Shown: positions 1 to 6,087, counted from the stretch's first letter. The stretch is DNA of 7,771 nucleotides from Mesotoga sp. (GCA_011620045.1 WOZY01000084.1:1-7771); one strand, 5' to 3'. The notes: generated by a model from the sequence alone, not told the origin. Numbers and translations are program-made.

Positions 1-46
1 TGTTTTCGGCAATTACACCGCCGACATCGAAAATGAAAAGTCGCAA
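1..46 (-). CDS. HAD-superfamily hydrolase, N-terminal fragment (runs off the left edge)
   Basis: Reading the minus strand from a TTG at 46-44 gives LRLFIFDVGGVIAEN (first residue Met in the protein) and is still open at base 1. The FDVGGV segment directly after a hydrophobic beta strand is the classic motif I of haloacid dehalogenase-type hydrolases, where the Asp is the phosphate-accepting nucleophile. The variant with Gly-Gly after the Asp is common in phosphatases and dehalogenase-like members. The start is supported by a perfect AGGAGGT on the minus strand (57-51), five bases upstream of the TTG. Only 15 codons are visible, so substrate and subfamily cannot be given. The gene is divergent from the Crp/Fnr-type regulator, and the two share the 251-base intergenic region. 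It could be a chance reading frame, but the motif plus the ideally spaced ribosome binding site argue against that. Confidence 0.75.
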   Translation of the reverse strand, partial: MRLFIFDVGGVIAEN

Positions 47-50
47 GTCG

Positions 51-57
51 ACCTCCT
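51..57 (-). promoter_or_regulatory. Ribosome binding site of the divergent HAD hydrolase gene
   Basis: On the minus strand the sequence is AGGAGGT, a full match to the anti-Shine-Dalgarno complement, with five bases between AGGAGG and the TTG start. It is the main support for the short partial gene at the left edge. Confidence 0.75.
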
Positions 58-143
58 GATAATGTCTTTACAAGAGTACAACGAACGGGAAGGAAAACGA
101 TAAACTCGCTACAACTCCCATCCGTAACAACCCCAAAAAGAAG

Positions 144-165
144 ATATCAAAGTGAACTTTAATAT
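144..165. promoter_or_regulatory. 22-base imperfect palindrome, candidate operator
   Basis: The two halves are ATAT-C-AAAGT and ACTTT-A-ATAT around a central GA. Nine of eleven base pairs are self-complementary; only the central GA and the C/A pair break the symmetry. Length and symmetry fit a dimeric helix-turn-helix regulator such as the Crp/Fnr-type protein encoded downstream, and the site lies between two divergent genes. It does not match the E. coli CRP (TGTGA) or FNR (TTGAT) half-site. Assignment to a particular regulator is inference. Confidence 0.45.
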
Positions 166-199
166 GATACTATTTCTGCACCTACTAAATCAAGCGCAA

Positions 200-241
200 T
201 TTCGAAACGACCAGGACTTGTAAAACCAACGTTTCTCGAAA
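200..241. repeat. Inverted repeat upstream of the regulator promoter
   Basis: TTTCGAAACG (200-209) is mirrored by CGTTTC-TC-GAAA (230-241): six pairs, a two-base bulge, then four more, with a 20-base spacer. It covers the position where a -35 box would be expected for the TATAAT at 260-265. It could be an operator or activator site, or a chance structure. Confidence 0.3.
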
Positions 242-259
242 AAAGACTCACTGTCTGGT

Positions 260-265
260 TATAAT
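260..265 (+). promoter_or_regulatory. Consensus -10 box, probable promoter of the Crp/Fnr-type gene
   Basis: A perfect TATAAT lies 22 bases before the ribosome binding site at 287-293, which would place a start of transcription near 272 and give a short leader. No acceptable -35 hexamer is found 15-20 bases upstream (the region reads TCGAAAA), and there is no exact TGN extension. The promoter may therefore need an activator, which would fit autoregulation. Confidence 0.5.
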
Positions 266-297
266 GTCTTTGTACTACTCAAGATCGGAGGTGTATA

Positions 298-978
298 TTG
301 AATCCATTAATCTACAACCTCGGTAGATGCAGTCTCTTCGAAGGAATCAAGGTGGGTCAGCTCGAGAGGATATTTAAAGATGTGAATCACAGAATTACCT
401 CGTCCCTTAACGGAGAATTGATCGAAGAGCAGAATAATCGCTGCGACGAAATGTTAATTTTGCTTCAAGGACATACAAAGGCTCAGATGCAGGATTTCTC
501 AGGGAAAGTTATTACGATAGAGACTATGGAGGCCCCATCGATTCTCGCGCCTGGTTTTCTGTTCGCTTCGAAGAACGTGATACCGGTCGATATTGTTTCC
601 ACAGATAAGTGCGCGGTTCTTCACATAGAGAGAGACGGGATACTACGGTTGTGCAAAGAGTATGAAGTCTTTCTCAGAAACTTGCTCAGAGATATGGGAG
701 ATAGGCTTGCTACATTGGCGGAAAAGGTGTGGATGCTCTCTCTCAACACGCTAAATCAAAGATTGGCCAACTTTCTTCTGAAACAGAGCGACGACCTCGG
801 AAGTGAATTTGAATTGAAGACAACAAAAGAAGAGTTAGCCGACGCTCTTGGCGTAGCAAGGCCCTCTCTATCGAGGGTTTTTTCCGAGTTTGTCGCAGAT
901 AAAATTATCAGGCAGGAGGGCAAGCTGATTAAGATTCTCGATAGAAAAGCTCTCGAGAAGATAACGGGACGGATCTGA
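298..978 (+). CDS. Crp/Fnr-family transcriptional regulator
   Basis: A 226-residue cytoplasmic DNA-binding protein with the layout of the CRP/FNR superfamily. An N-terminal cyclic-nucleotide-binding-like beta barrel spans about residues 12-120, a long dimerisation helix about 123-150, and a C-terminal winged helix-turn-helix about 152-222. In the last, TTKEELADALGVARPSLSRV (175-194) is the HTH, with the recognition helix around RPSLSRVFSEF. The barrel lacks the phosphate-binding GELALF..R.A signature of cAMP-binding proteins (GFLFASKN stands in its place). The N-terminus lacks the cysteine cluster of oxygen-sensing FNR: the cysteines are at 11, 49, 105 and 119. The ligand is therefore unknown. 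The TTG start has GGAGGTG six bases upstream. The regulator stands alone, divergent from a HAD hydrolase, with palindromes in the shared spacer. A Thermotoga homologue has been linked to hydroxylamine reductase control (HcpR type), but I cannot show orthology. Confidence 0.9.
   Translation: MNPLIYNLGRCSLFEGIKVGQLERIFKDVNHRITSSLNGELIEEQNNRCDEMLILLQGHTKAQMQDFSGKVITIETMEAPSILAPGFLFASKNVIPVDIVSTDKCAVLHIERDGILRLCKEYEVFLRNLLRDMGDRLATLAEKVWMLSLNTLNQRLANFLLKQSDDLGSEFELKTTKEELADALGVARPSLSRVFSEFVADKIIRQEGKLIKILDRKALEKITGRI
862..883 (+). terminator. Terminator-like hairpin inside the regulator gene
   Basis: CCCTC (862-866) pairs with GAGGG (873-877) across a six-base loop and is followed directly by six T (878-883). 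G-T wobbles and A-T pairs could lengthen the stem. This is the architecture of a weak intrinsic terminator, but it lies within codons for the HTH recognition helix (RPSLSRVF). It may be a coding coincidence. Confidence 0.25.
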
Positions 979-1081
979 AGACAAAGAGAAACGTGGAGAT
1001 AGTTCGAGAAAGTAAGAGGACGAGATAAAGATCGGGGAATTGCAGATTCAGGCTTTACCCGTACATTAGCGGGCAGAATGC

Positions 1082-1121
1082 GGAAACATCTTCTTCGCCC
1101 CCGAAACACGAATCTGTTTCC
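1082..1121 (+). repeat. Nested inverted repeat (hairpin) upstream of ychF
   Basis: GGAAACA (1082-1088) is perfectly complementary to TGTTTCC (1115-1121). Within the loop, TTCG (1094-1097) pairs with CGAA (1102-1105) around CCCC. There is no following T run, so it is not a standard terminator. It may be a leader structure if transcription enters from upstream, or a protein-binding site overlapping the -35 region of a ychF promoter. Confidence 0.35.
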
Positions 1122-1144
1122 AAAGCCTCCTTTATTCTGATAAT
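1117..1144 (+). promoter_or_regulatory. Possible ychF promoter
   Basis: GATAAT (1139-1144, five of six matches to TATAAT) is preceded 16 bases upstream by TTTCCA (1117-1122, four of six matches to TTGACA). A transcript from here would start near 1151, only about eight bases before the ribosome binding site. The match is moderate and no competing promoter has been excluded. Confidence 0.35.
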
Positions 1145-1158
1145 ATAGATATGTCACG

Positions 1159-1164
1159 AGGAGG
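1159..1164 (+). promoter_or_regulatory. Ribosome binding site that fixes the ychF start
   Basis: AGGAGG lies seven bases before the ATG at 1172. The earlier in-frame ATG at 1151 would place this element inside the coding region, so 1172 is the real start. Confidence 0.85.
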
Positions 1165-1171
1165 CGGTGCT

Positions 1172-2251
1172 ATGGAAATAGGAATTTTCGGTCTGCCGTT
1201 GAGCGGAAAGAGTACATTGTTCACCCTCCTAACCGGTGTTGAACCCCATTCAAGTCATAAGAACGAAGCACATACTGCTGTTGCAAGGGTGTACGACAGA
1301 AGAGTGGATGAGCTTTCAAAGATCTTCAGTCCAAAGAAGACTGTATATGCGACGGTTTCATTTACGGATATTCCCGGGTACGATCTCTCGGCCAACCAGA
1401 AGGAAAAGAATCGAATCCTTCAGTTCATTCAAAACTCCGAGGCAGTTCTTGCCGTTGTCAGAGCCTTCAAAGATCCCTCGGTGCCGTGGCCGACGGAGGC
1501 GTATACACCTGTCAAGCAGCTCGAAACGATAGAGACGGAGCTTTTCGTCCGCGATATGGAAGTTGTGGAGAACAGGCTTGTAAGGCTCGAAGAGGCGAAG
1601 AAGAAGAGGAAGCTCTCTTCCGAAGAGGAAAGGGAGACGGAGCTTCTTCATATTGTCGAAAAAGGATTTGAGAACAACAGTTTTGCTTCTCAACTGGAGC
1701 TTAGCGAAGAGGATAAGAAGCTTCTTGGCTCTCTCTCTTTATTCACTGCCAAGCCGATCATAGTAGCGATCAATATAGATGAAGAACAATTATCTTCCGG
1801 CAATTACCCCGAGCGAGATGCGCTGATCCAGAAAATAGAGCAGAATGGTTTCGCTCATATCGAGCTTTCTGGGAAGATCGAAGCCGAGCTTGTCGAGCTT
1901 TCGGAGGAAGACAGAGAGCTCTTCATGGAAGAACTTGGAATCTCCGAAAGTGGAATTGAAAGGCTCTCAGGGGTCGTATATCAGCACATGGGACTGATCT
2001 CTTTTTTGACTGTCGGAGAAGACGAGGTCAGGGCCTGGACAATAAAGAAGAACACTCCAGCCAAAGAGGCGGCAGGGAAAATACACACCGATCTCGAGAG
2101 GAGCTTCATCAGGGCCGAGGTCATTCCCTACGAAGAGTTCATGACAATAGGAAGCATGCAGGAGGCCAAGGCAAAGGGTCTGGTGAAAGTAGTAGGCAAG
2201 GAGGAGATTGTGAAGGACGGTGACATCTTTCATGTCAGGGCAAACGCCTGA
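1172..2251 (+). CDS. ychF: YchF/OLA1-family P-loop NTPase, divergent
   Basis: A 359-residue member of the Obg-related YchF family (E. coli YchF has 363), cytoplasmic ATPases that associate with ribosomes and are linked to translation and stress responses. The Walker A/G1 loop is GLPLSGKST (7-15), G3 is DIPG (66-69), and NIDE (201-204) is the NxxE that replaces NKxD and favours ATP over GTP. A helical, charged coiled-coil insertion spans about 120-165. The C-terminal TGS/DUF933 domain (about 277-357) is well conserved: VRAWTI, KIHTDLERSFIRAEVI and VKDGDIFHVR. Oddities are LSGKS where most YchF proteins have NVGKS, and loss of the usual KGEGLGNKFL switch II text after G3. This is therefore a lineage-specific variant or a paralogue. 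The start at 1172 is set by AGGAGG; an ATG at 1151 would add seven residues. The 3' end overlaps tatD. Confidence 0.9.
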   Translation: MEIGIFGLPLSGKSTLFTLLTGVEPHSSHKNEAHTAVARVYDRRVDELSKIFSPKKTVYATVSFTDIPGYDLSANQKEKNRILQFIQNSEAVLAVVRAFKDPSVPWPTEAYTPVKQLETIETELFVRDMEVVENRLVRLEEAKKKRKLSSEEERETELLHIVEKGFENNSFASQLELSEEDKKLLGSLSLFTAKPIIVAINIDEEQLSSGNYPERDALIQKIEQNGFAHIELSGKIEAELVELSEEDRELFMEELGISESGIERLSGVVYQHMGLISFLTVGEDEVRAWTIKKNTPAKEAAGKIHTDLERSFIRAEVIPYEEFMTIGSMQEAKAKGLVKVVGKEEIVKDGDIFHVRANA

Positions 2252-3029
2252 TTTTTCTGACCTCAGGCTTGTTGATACGCACGCCCACATTTCCTTTCCT
2301 CAGTTTGACAATGATAGAGAGAGTGTGATTGCCCAGATCGAAGAAAATGCGATTTCTCTTCTGATCGAGGTTGGAACAAATGTCGAGGATTCTCAGAGAG
2401 CATACGAGACTGTAAGGGAGTTGGAGAACGCCTTCTTCTCGGCCGGTGTCCATCCTCATGACAGCAGTGGATTAGATGCTGAGGGAATTCGCTCCCTTGA
2501 ATCGCTTCTATCCCGTGAGAAAGCCGTGGCGGTTGGCGAGATTGGCCTGGATTTTTTCAGAAACCTTTCTCCCGCAGACAGTCAATTCAAGGCATTCAAA
2601 GAGCAGCTTATGTTGGCAGCAAAGTTAGATTTACCGATTATTGTTCACGTTCGAGATGCCTACCCTGAAGCCTATAAGACGATCCTGGAATGTGGCCACT
2701 TCAAGGGTGTGATCCACGCTTTTTCTGCCGATCTTGAATATGCGAGAAAGTTTGTTGATTTGGGCTTCTCTCTGGGAATTGGGGGGCCCATAACATACAA
2801 GAGAAACGAAGAATTGCGGAATGTCGTGAGGGAGATCCCTCTTGAGAAACTGGTATGCGAAACGGATTGCCCGTATTTGCCGCCGGTCCCCTTTAGAGGA
2901 AAGCGAAATGAACCATACTATGTCGGGTACGTAATTGAAGAAATCGCCGCTCTGAAGGAAATCTCTGCAAGGAACTGTTCGGAGAAGCTTTACGAGAACG
3001 CCGTCGGGCTCTTCTCTCTCACACTTTAG
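2232..3029 (+). CDS. tatD: TatD-family metal-dependent hydrolase (DNase)
   Basis: A 265-residue TIM-barrel metal-dependent hydrolase of the TatD family, whose members act as Mg2+-dependent 3'-5' exonucleases or endonucleases in DNA repair or turnover. All expected metal ligands are present: H17 and H19 in VDTHAH, E103 in VGEIGLDFF, H139 in IIVHVRDA, H162 in VIHAFSA, and D212 in CETDCPYLPP. GVHPHD (72-77) is the typical family signature. Length is normal. The start is uncertain: ATG 2232 has a weak GGTGA eight bases upstream, while GTG 2220 would add four residues; no start codon exists between 2232 and the conserved domain. The gene thus overlaps ychF by 20 bases or more, suggesting translational coupling. 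It precedes the AhpD-like gene and polA, so a DNA-maintenance role in the same operon is plausible. Confidence 0.92.
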   Translation: MSGQTPDFSDLRLVDTHAHISFPQFDNDRESVIAQIEENAISLLIEVGTNVEDSQRAYETVRELENAFFSAGVHPHDSSGLDAEGIRSLESLLSREKAVAVGEIGLDFFRNLSPADSQFKAFKEQLMLAAKLDLPIIVHVRDAYPEAYKTILECGHFKGVIHAFSADLEYARKFVDLGFSLGIGGPITYKRNEELRNVVREIPLEKLVCETDCPYLPPVPFRGKRNEPYYVGYVIEEIAALKEISARNCSEKLYENAVGLFSLTL

Positions 3030-3037
3030 GAGGAAAA

Positions 3038-3379
3038 ATGCCAAGACTTGACGAATTCAAGAATTTTAGAGAGAAAATGAACAAAAGAATTCTGGAAACT
3101 GGTAACATGGAGACGAAGCGCTTCTTCTCGCTCGACGGAGCCGTCTACAAAGACGGCGCTCTTGACAGCAGAACAAAAGAGTTGATGGGACTGGTCGCTT
3201 CGACAGTGCTCAGGTGCGATGACTGCATCGCCTACCACATTATCCAGTGTAAGACTACCGGCTCCAGTCGTGATGAAATTATGGAAGCGTTGAATATAGC
3301 TTTAGTTGTGGGGGGGTCAATTGTCATACCCCATTATAGGAGGGCCGTTGAGCTTCTAGACGAACTGGAGGAAGAATGA
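3038..3379 (+). CDS. Carboxymuconolactone decarboxylase family (AhpD-like) protein
   Basis: A 113-residue all-alpha protein of the carboxymuconolactone decarboxylase/AhpD family. The AhpD redox signature E-x11-C-x2-C-x3-H is complete: E48, C60, C63 and H67 (RCDDCIAYHI). In AhpD these residues relay protons and form the thiol pair that reduces alkyl hydroperoxidase, so a thiol-disulfide or peroxide-related role is more likely than true decarboxylation. It is shorter than AhpD (about 175 residues) and matches the compact single-domain type that usually forms hexamers or trimers of dimers. The ATG has AGGAGG four bases upstream, and that site overlaps the tatD stop codon. The stop overlaps the polA start (ATGA), showing coupling. 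From memory, Thermotoga maritima has a similar protein gene beside polA. The substrate is unknown. Confidence 0.88.
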   Translation: MPRLDEFKNFREKMNKRILETGNMETKRFFSLDGAVYKDGALDSRTKELMGLVASTVLRCDDCIAYHIIQCKTTGSSRDEIMEALNIALVVGGSIVIPHYRRAVELLDELEEE

Positions 3380-6069
3380 TGCCCGGAAAACTGTATCTCT
3401 TTGATGGAACAGCGATTTTTTATAGGGGCTATTACGGAATAGATGTTACTCTTACCAATTCAAAGGGAGAGCCGACGAACGCCCTCTTTGGAACTGCACG
3501 GATGCTCTCGAAATTCACGAGAGAGAAAATGAAGAAAGGCGACTACGCGATCTTTGCTTTCGACAGAAAGGAAGCGACAAAGCGTCATGAGGCATACGAA
3601 TCTTACAAAGCGACTAGAGAGGCGATGCCCGAGGCTCTCGTTGCGCAGCTTGAGGACGTTCCCGACCTTGTCGAGGCCTTTGGAATAAAATTCCTTTCGA
3701 TTCCGGGACTTGAGGCCGATGATATAGTTGCCACGGCGGCCACCAGGTATCGCAACGAAGTAGATGAAGTGCTTGTGGTTACAGGCGACAAGGATCTTCT
3801 CCAACTTGTAGATGAAAAGATCCACATTCTAAGGTTTGTGACGGGTCTGACCGATCTCGAATTATACGATGAAGAGAGGGTCAAGTCCAGGTATGAGCTG
3901 GAACCTAAGAAACTTCATGATCTCCTTTCACTGGCGGGGGACTCGTCAGATAACATCCCCGGTGTCCCGGGAATCGGAATCAAAACCGCACAGAAGTTGC
4001 TGAAGGAATATGGAGACATCGACGGGATTTACGAAAACATGAGGCAGCTCAGTCCGGGATTGAGAAAGAAGCTGATAGACGGAAGAAAATCGCTTGAGCT
4101 GTCCATGGAGCTCGTGAAGCTTCTTGACGATGAAGACCTGAAGATCACTCTCGACGACATCAAATATGAGGGCTTCAAGAAGAAGGAATTGCGCGAGGTC
4201 TTCCTCAAGCTGGAGTTTTCCTCGATGATCGATGAATACAAGCTGATAGATGAAGCAGACGAATCGCTTTCAGATATAAATGGATATAAGCTCGTGAGTA
4301 GCGATAAGGAACTGGATCGACTCCTACAAAAAATGCAGAGCAACCCTTTGTTTGCTGTCGATCTGGAGACCACTTCTCTGGATCCTCATTCAGCAGAGAT
4401 TGTAGGGGTCTCGATCTCCCTTGAAGAAGAGACAGGTTATTATATCCCTGTGGCTCATAAGTCTGAAGGGTGGCAGGCAAAAAAAGAAGAACTTTTTCCA
4501 AGACTCAAGAAAATCCTTGAGGACAAGGCCTCAAAGATAATAGGGCAGAATCTGAAGTTCGATTACTCGGTCTTCTCTGTAAATGGGATTCATCCGGTAG
4601 CTCCGGAATTTGACACCATGATAGCGGCTTATCTTCTTTCGCCTGACGCGAAACGCTTCAATCTTGACGAACTGGCTATGAAGTTTCTCGGCTACAAGAC
4701 AATCAAATTTGGAGACCTTATGAAGAGGAACCAGTTGGGCACCGATTTTTCGAAGGTTCCGCTCGAAGAGGCGGCGCGTTATTCGGTAGAAGATGCGGAT
4801 ATTGCGCTCAGGCTTTCATCGGTTCTCAGAAAGAAGATATATGAACAGGAACTGGAGGATATATTCAGAAACGTGGAACTGTCCCTGATTCCCGTATTGG
4901 CCGATCTCGAGCTGAACGGTGTATATTTCGACGTACCCTCGCTCACCAGTCTTTCAGCCAAGTACGGTAAGGTACTTGATCGGATCCTTGAAGAGTTGTT
5001 CGATTTGACTGGAGAACAGTTCAATCCCAATTCCCCTTCGCAAGTTGGAAAGGTGCTTTTCGAAAAGCTGGGATTAACCCCTTCAAGAAAGACTAAGGGC
5101 GGTTCTTATTCGACCAGCGCGGACGCTCTAGAGGAACTTTCCGGGGAGCACCCGGCAGTGCAGAAGCTTCTTGAATACAGAAAGTACCAGAAGTTGAAGT
5201 CGACTTATCTCGATTCACTTCCAGGCCTTGTAAACAAAGTGACGGGAAGAATCCACACAAGCTATCACCAGACGGGTACGGGAACGGGGAGGCTTTCCAG
5301 CAGCAATCCGAACATGCAAAATCTACCTATACGGGATGAAGAGGGAAAAGAAATACGAAAGTGTGTAATCCCTCAGAAAAAGGGCTGGAGGATCGTAAGT
5401 GCAGATTACTCTCAGATCGAGCTTCGAATCCTTGCTCATCTGAGTCAGGACGAGCAGTTGCTCGATGCATTCAAGAACGGCAAGGATGTCCACAGCCTCA
5501 CTGCGGCAAATCTTTACGGCATAAAGGAAAACGAAGTGACTGATGAACAGAGAAGAATAGGAAAGATGGTGAACTTCTCCATAATCTACGGAATATCTTC
5601 TTACGGTTTGGCGAGCAGATTGAGGATCCCATCGAATGATGCCGAAGATATGATATCCAACTACTTCAAAGCTTATCCTCAGGTGCGGACGTTCATCAAG
5701 GACACCATCTCGGAAGCAAAGGAGAAGGGCCTTGTGAGAACTATGTTCGGAAGAAAGAGAGAGATTCCGCAGTTCAAGACGAAGAACAGGAATGTTATTC
5801 AAGAGGGCGAAAGGATAGCGATAAACACGCCTATTCAGGGAACGGCGGCCGATATCATGAAGATGGCTATGATAAAAATTTTTGAATTGCTGCAAGAGCA
5901 TAAGATGGAAAGCTTTGCAATTCTTCAGGTCCATGACGAAATGGTTTATGAGGCTCCCGAAAATGAGCTTCACAAGCTCAAGGAGATCTTGCATGAGGGG
6001 ATGTCTGAAGTCGTTTCGCTGAGAGTTCCCCTTGACATTGAAATCTCCGTAGGCGATTACTGGTGCTAG
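3376..6069 (+). CDS. polA: DNA polymerase I with active 5' nuclease and proofreading domains
   Basis: An 897-residue family A DNA polymerase for gap filling, primer removal and repair. The 5'-3' nuclease (about 1-290) keeps D10, D115, D116, D138, D140, D189 and D192, with a helix-hairpin-helix at NIPGVPGIGIKTAQKLL. The 3'-5' exonuclease (about 305-495) keeps D329 and E331 (VDLETTSLD), D396 (QNLKFD), Y469 and D473, so proofreading should work, unlike in Taq. The polymerase domain has motif A DYSQIELR (D677, E682), motif B RRIGKMVNFSIIYG (R726, K730, F734, Y738) and motif C VHDE (D854, E855). F734 predicts discrimination against dideoxynucleotides. The Thermotoga-like motif B supports the taxonomic guess. 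Two adjacent ATGs (3376, 3379) are possible starts; GGAGG at 3367-3371 is better spaced for 3379. It overlaps the AhpD-like gene and lies 18 bases before atpZ. Confidence 0.98.
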   Translation: MMPGKLYLFDGTAIFYRGYYGIDVTLTNSKGEPTNALFGTARMLSKFTREKMKKGDYAIFAFDRKEATKRHEAYESYKATREAMPEALVAQLEDVPDLVEAFGIKFLSIPGLEADDIVATAATRYRNEVDEVLVVTGDKDLLQLVDEKIHILRFVTGLTDLELYDEERVKSRYELEPKKLHDLLSLAGDSSDNIPGVPGIGIKTAQKLLKEYGDIDGIYENMRQLSPGLRKKLIDGRKSLELSMELVKLLDDEDLKITLDDIKYEGFKKKELREVFLKLEFSSMIDEYKLIDEADESLSDINGYKLVSSDKELDRLLQKMQSNPLFAVDLETTSLDPHSAEIVGVSISLEEETGYYIPVAHKSEGWQAKKEELFPRLKKILEDKASKIIGQNLKFDYSVFSVNGIHPVAPEFDTMIAAYLLSPDAKRFNLDELAMKFLGYKTIKFGDLMKRNQLGTDFSKVPLEEAARYSVEDADIALRLSSVLRKKIYEQELEDIFRNVELSLIPVLADLELNGVYFDVPSLTSLSAKYGKVLDRILEELFDLTGEQFNPNSPSQVGKVLFEKLGLTPSRKTKGGSYSTSADALEELSGEHPAVQKLLEYRKYQKLKSTYLDSLPGLVNKVTGRIHTSYHQTGTGTGRLSSSNPNMQNLPIRDEEGKEIRKCVIPQKKGWRIVSADYSQIELRILAHLSQDEQLLDAFKNGKDVHSLTAANLYGIKENEVTDEQRRIGKMVNFSIIYGISSYGLASRLRIPSNDAEDMISNYFKAYPQVRTFIKDTISEAKEKGLVRTMFGRKREIPQFKTKNRNVIQEGERIAINTPIQGTAADIMKMAMIKIFELLQEHKMESFAILQVHDEMVYEAPENELHKLKEILHEGMSEVVSLRVPLDIEISVGDYWC
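6032..6060 (+). promoter_or_regulatory. Possible promoter for the ATP synthase genes inside the end of polA
   Basis: A perfect TTGACA (6032-6037) is followed after 17 bases by GATTAC (6055-6060), which matches TATAAT at only three of six positions. A transcript would start near 6067, about 20 bases before the atpZ start. The TTGACA is also required to encode Leu-Asp-Ile of PolA, so it may be coincidence. Confidence 0.3.
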
Positions 6070-6087
6070 CGTGGAGACGGCATCAAC

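Larger units (their letters stand above)
979..1171 (+). other. Intergenic region between the regulator and ychF
   Basis: This 193-base spacer has no plausible gene. The first part is purine-rich without structure. CCCG (1058-1061) and CGGG (1070-1073) form a small hairpin without a T run. A larger nested hairpin follows at 1082-1121, then a GCCTCCT that is complementary to the ychF ribosome binding site, then an AT-rich -10-like stretch. No convincing intrinsic terminator for the regulator gene was found, so some read-through into ychF is possible. Confidence 0.6.

Noticed and set aside
47..297. tRNA, small RNA or CRISPR repeat in the left intergenic region
   Set aside because: No cloverleaf, no regularly spaced repeats and no terminator were found; the palindromes are better explained as operator-like sites.
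1058..1073. CCCG/CGGG hairpin as the terminator of the regulator gene
   Set aside because: Only four base pairs, an eight-base loop and no T run follow.
756..1157. 133-residue minus-strand open frame covering the end of the regulator and the spacer
   Set aside because: It is antisense to the regulator HTH, is Arg/Ser-rich with no recognisable domain, and its start lies over the ychF leader without a good ribosome binding site.
1151..1171. Upstream in-frame ATG for ychF
   Set aside because: The AGGAGG would then be inside the coding region, and the family's N-terminus begins with the beta strand encoded from 1172.
3310..3316. Run of seven G in the AhpD-like gene as a phase-variation tract
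   Set aside because: The frame is intact, the run encodes the conserved VVGGS segment, and seven bases is short for phase variation.
5323..5994. 223-residue minus-strand open frame inside polA
   Set aside because: It is antisense to the highly conserved polymerase motifs A to C; the translation shows no domain and reflects the codon bias of the real gene.
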